This document shows, piece after piece, positions 60,716 through 64,000 of a stretch of 64,000 bases of DNA; the first letter of the stretch is position 1; each line of letters starts with the position of its first letter. Both the position numbers and the translations under genes were made by a program. The DNA lies in assembly GCF_007923295.1 (NCBI RefSeq), contig NZ_VOIR01000011.1, positions 248,001-312,000 of the forward strand, read 5' to 3'. The notes under the pieces are model-generated. The model worked only from the letters and a program-made list of their open reading frames with translations. It had not been told where the DNA came from and ran no database searches. The DNA comes from Agrococcus sediminis (GTDB lineage: Bacteria > Actinomycetota > Actinomycetes > Actinomycetales > Microbacteriaceae).

Positions 60716-63429
60716 TCAGGGCGTGACGAAGGGCGCGTAGGGGCGCTCGCCCTGGGAGATCTCGCGGTTGCGCTCGGTGAGGCGGGCGACCAGCGCGTCG
60801 GCGTCTTGCGCGATCGACTTCGGCCAGCCGTAGGCCGCGACCACTGCCTCGTCGAGGCGCCGGTGCAGCGCGGCGAGATCCTGGAACGCGCCGTCGTCCA
60901 TCAGGTTGTAGAGCTTCGTGAGACCCAGGTCGTGCTCGATGCAGAGCTCGCTGCGGCGGACATTAAGTGCGCCTGACGCTTCAGCGATTGCGTCGCGCTG
61001 CTCGTCGGCGACTGCGTCGGGCCACGGGAAGGTGTCGAAGACCGCCTTGTTCGTGTAGCGCAAGTCTCCCTTGAGCGTCGAGGATTGCGCCCACGCCCAC
61101 GCCTCATGCGCGGCGGACGCCAGCACGCCGAAGGAGTAGTCGTCGTCGAGCGCGAACACGACCACGGTGTTCATCGGACATGTCGCGCCATCGACCCATG
61201 CGAGTTCGAGCCGCTTGCTGGTCGCTGCGGCTGCGGCGTAGCGCGGCTTGCCGTCGACGGCGTCTCGCATGCCTTCGACACGACGGCCGAACAGCCACCA
61301 GCGCGACTCGACTGCACGGTTGGCAGAGGACTCCCGCTCGACCCTGGTGGTGTCGCGGAGGCGTGCGAGCGCCCTCGGATATCGCATGGCCTCCTCGAGA
61401 GGGCGAGAGCCGAAGTCGATGATCCAGCGGGATGCGTCTTGTCTCGGGCGCCGCACGAGGTCCTGACCTGTCAGGAAAGCGCGCACCACATCCGCGTAGT
61501 TCGCCCCGCCATCCGCGAGGAATCCACGTGCCGAGGCGTCGTCAAGCACGAACCCCTTGCCTTGTGGCACGACTCCCGCGAAGCACTTGCCCAGGTTCGC
61601 AGGGAGTCTCACCGGCGAGTAGTCAGGACCGGATGATGGGCTCAGCGACGATGAGATGGCGCCGACCTCGCGGCCATCGAGATCGAACGTGTCGGTGTCG
61701 CTTGCGCCCCGCAGCCAATTCACGATGCTGACATGCACTTTCGCGTCTCCCGGCCACTTCTGGCTTGACACTGCCGACGTGATGACGCCGCCAGTCGCCA
61801 GGATGTGATCCAGCGACGCCCCTCGTGTTGCGGTTTGCGAGATCGAGTTCGTCGCGACCAAGCCGGCGCGCTGACCCGGCGAGAGGTGAGCGTGAGCCTT
61901 GCGGAACCAGTACACGCAGAGGTCCTTCACGCCCACTCCGAAGCCTCGGATCAGCCAGTCGGCGTATGCGTCGCCGAGGCTCGGACGGATGAGCTTTGCG
62001 CCGAGGAACGGCGGGTTGCCGATGATCGCGTCCGTCTCAGGCCAGTCGACGCGCAAGGCATCCGCCGCGCGGATCGCCGAGAGATCCTGCAGGGGAAGCA
62101 CCGGTTCCGCTTCGCCGTAGCGGTCGACCATCTGGCGGTCCCCATCCAGAGCACGACGCGGGCGATCTGCACCGCGACCTGCTCGATGTCGATGCCCTGC
62201 ACGTTGGCGAGCGGGTAGTAGGGCAGGTCCTTCGGGGCCGCTAAGCCGTCGCGCGCCGCCAGGCTCGCGACGCGGGCCTTCAGCTCGGCCTCGAGGCCCC
62301 GCAGCTCCCGGTAGGCGACGTAGAGGAAGTTACCGCAGCCGCACGCGGGGTCGAGCATGCGGAAGCGGCAGAGCTCGTCGAGCAGCTCGCGCGCCTCGGC
62401 GCTCGTCGCGACCGCCTCGATGCGCTCGCGCCACGGCCGCACGATCGTCGGCGTGACAATCTTCATGATGTCGGCCTCGTGCGTGTAGTGGGCGCCGAGG
62501 CTCGCGCGCTGCTCGTCGCCAAGCACGCCCTCGAGCAACGAGCCGAAGATCGTCGGGTTGACCTGCCGCCAGTCGAACTCCGATGCGCGCTTCAGGTGCA
62601 GCAGCTCGTCGCGCGTCAGGTAGACGGCATCCGACTTCGCGAAGAGCTCGCCGTTCACGTAGCGGGTGCCGGCGTAGATGCCCCGCCGGTTCTGGTCGCC
62701 CTTCTGGTTGAGCAGCCGGAAGAGGTACCCGAGATCGCGCGCCGAGTCGGGGTCGTCCTCGCGCAGCAGGCGCTCGACGAGCTGCTGCAGCGGGTAGCCG
62801 TCGAGCATGCCGAGGTCCTCGGCGAAGAGCGTCCACACCAGCTGCATCGTGAATCGCTGGATCTCGTCGAGCGGGGCTGCACCCCGATCGGCCATCGAGC
62901 GGTAGAGATCGGCGATGTGGCGCGCCGCATCGGTGGTGAGCTCGCGCCGGTGCTCCGAGAACACGGGCTCGATCGACTCCGACTGCAGGAACAGCAGCGC
63001 GTCGTAGTGGTCGGGCAGCTCGTCGAGCGTGAAGCGCGCCCTCGGGTGGTTCGGGAAGCGGCCCGGTTCCCAGATCTCGAACTCGTGGAAGTTGCACGCG
63101 ATCACCCAGCGCGCGGCGGGGGTGTCGCTCGTGGGGTCGCTCGACTCCTGCCAGTAGCGCCGCCGTTGGTCGGCGGCCTCCTCGAGGCCGCGTCCCGGCT
63201 TCTTCATCTCGACGATGAGCACGCCCGGCTGGTGCAGGTCCATGAAGCCCGCGGACGAGGCGAAGTGCTCGAACTTCGCGCCGGCCTCGGTGCGGTCGCT
63301 GCCGTACGCGGCGTAGAGCTCGTTCAGGAAGGTCTGCGCCTCAGCCCGCTCGCTGCCCTGGTAGGTGCGCCACTTCGCCACGAAGCGGCTCAGGGCGTGC
63401 TGGATCTCGGCGCCGGAGCGGACCGCCAT
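60716..63429 (-). pseudogene. MmeI-like type II restriction-modification enzyme, frameshifted
   Basis: A fused nuclease-methyltransferase of about 904 residues read in two frames. The first part (from ATG 63429) has an N-terminal PD-(D/E)xK nuclease (FMDLHQPGVLIVEMKKPG, Asp64/Glu74/Lys76), a helical region and SAM motif I (LDPACGCGNFLYVAYREL). The second part has methylation motif IV (IIGNPPFLGAK), then a target-recognition region (about 61000-61700) and C-terminal helices. The frames meet at 62131-62145 (WMG then RQMVDRYG), and the total length is one base short of a multiple of three, so one base is missing after GGGG. Domain order matches MmeI-type (type IIL) enzymes, where one protein cuts and methylates. 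Confidence 0.85.
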
Positions 63430-63698
63430 CAGAACATCTGGAGGGAGTCGAGGGCTCCGTAGTAGGTCTGCTGCATGAGGCGCTTGCGCGACGCGCGCAG
63501 CACCTCGAGCTCGCGGTCGAGGGCGAGCTCGGCGTTCGGGTGCGCACCGGTCTTCCTGATGGACTTCAGCGCCTTCTCCGCGCGCGAGATAGCGTGCTCG
63601 AGGTTGAGCAGCACCGCCGAGATCTCGCCCATGGCGGCCTCGCGCTCCTTCTCCTCGCGCGTGCGCTGGTCGAGGTTGGTGTGCTGCGCGTTGCTCAT
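63429..63698 (-). CDS. Small coiled-coil protein upstream of the MmeI-like gene
   Basis: An 89-residue, charged, all-helical protein (REEKEREAAMGEISAVLLNL, then RAEKALKSIRKTG and ELEVLRASRKRLMQQ). GGAGG lies six bases before ATG 63698. Its TGA overlaps the ATG of the restriction-modification gene (ATGA), so the two are cotranslated. I do not recognise a family; a role as specificity, assembly or control partner is possible but unproven. Confidence 0.75.
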   Translation of the reverse strand: MSNAQHTNLDQRTREEKEREAAMGEISAVLLNLEHAISRAEKALKSIRKTGAHPNAELALDRELEVLRASRKRLMQQTYYGALDSLQMF

Positions 63699-63780
63699 CG
63701 GGTTCCTCCGGTGCCTGTCGTGGCCACAGTACTGCCGGCCGCCCACGTTCGGGCGACCGGCAGCATCCGTGTGGAGAGGA

Positions 63781-64000
<220 letters not shown>

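Overview
The window is very GC-rich DNA with almost every third codon position G or C. Its gene content points to an actinobacterium of the Microbacteriaceae type. The markers are a coproporphyrin-dependent heme operon, a decaprenoxanthin-type C50 carotenoid cluster, NucS mismatch endonuclease, DUF2510/RDD and DUF222-HNH proteins, an actinobacterial holin-X protein, and many leaderless promoters. Family placement is inference from content. No rRNA, tRNA, CRISPR array, complete insertion sequence or prophage was seen.

Layout. 1-2.1 kb: hydrolase tail, pirin, RDD membrane protein. 2.1-13.5 kb: alpha-glucan/trehalose region with treS, a LacI regulator with two perfect operators, a lipoprotein-dependent sugar importer (binding protein and two permeases, no ATPase in the window), nhaA behind a riboswitch-like leader, and a glycogen-debranching enzyme. 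Between nhaA and the debranching gene lies a scar where the 3' end of a second debranching gene is fused head-on to the 3' end of another permease gene. 13.6-29.5 kb: heme biosynthesis. hemA and an MFS exporter run on the minus strand, divergent from the overlapping chain hemE-cgoX-chdC-cpfC-hemC. hemD follows, then four non-heme genes (YbaK, ABC-F, serine hydrolase, unknown), then hemB-hemL. 29.6-40.4 kb: zinc-ribbon repeat protein, nucS, MFS, ABC-2 exporter pair, MATE transporter, M13 peptidase, three small envelope proteins and a class II amidotransferase.

40.5-50.8 kb: a helicase, then the C50 carotenoid operon idi-crtE-crtB-crtI-crtYe-crtYf-crtEb, with an epimerase-like and a Pyr_excise-like gene attached by stop/start overlaps. 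It is bracketed by two close MarR paralogues that share a 19-bp promoter motif. 50.9-60.7 kb: NUDIX, RmuC, a frameshifted metallo-beta-lactamase-fold gene, DUF998, a DUF2975/HTH pair, TerC behind a clear yybP-ykoY manganese riboswitch, glutaminase and an HNH protein. 60.7-64 kb: a frameshifted MmeI-like restriction-modification gene with a small upstream partner, and the 3' end of nrdF.

How the genes work together. Glutamyl-tRNA goes through hemA, hemL, hemB, hemC, hemD, hemE, cgoX, cpfC and chdC to heme b, all encoded here. Isopentenyl pyrophosphate goes through idi, crtE, crtB, crtI, crtEb and crtYe/Yf to a cyclic C50 carotenoid, probably under MarR control. Imported alpha-glucosides, trehalose interconversion by TreS and glucan debranching form a third module, probably under LacI control. 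At least fifteen genes have a TANNNT-type -10 box ending six to eight bases before the start codon, so leaderless transcription looks like a common mode in this genome.
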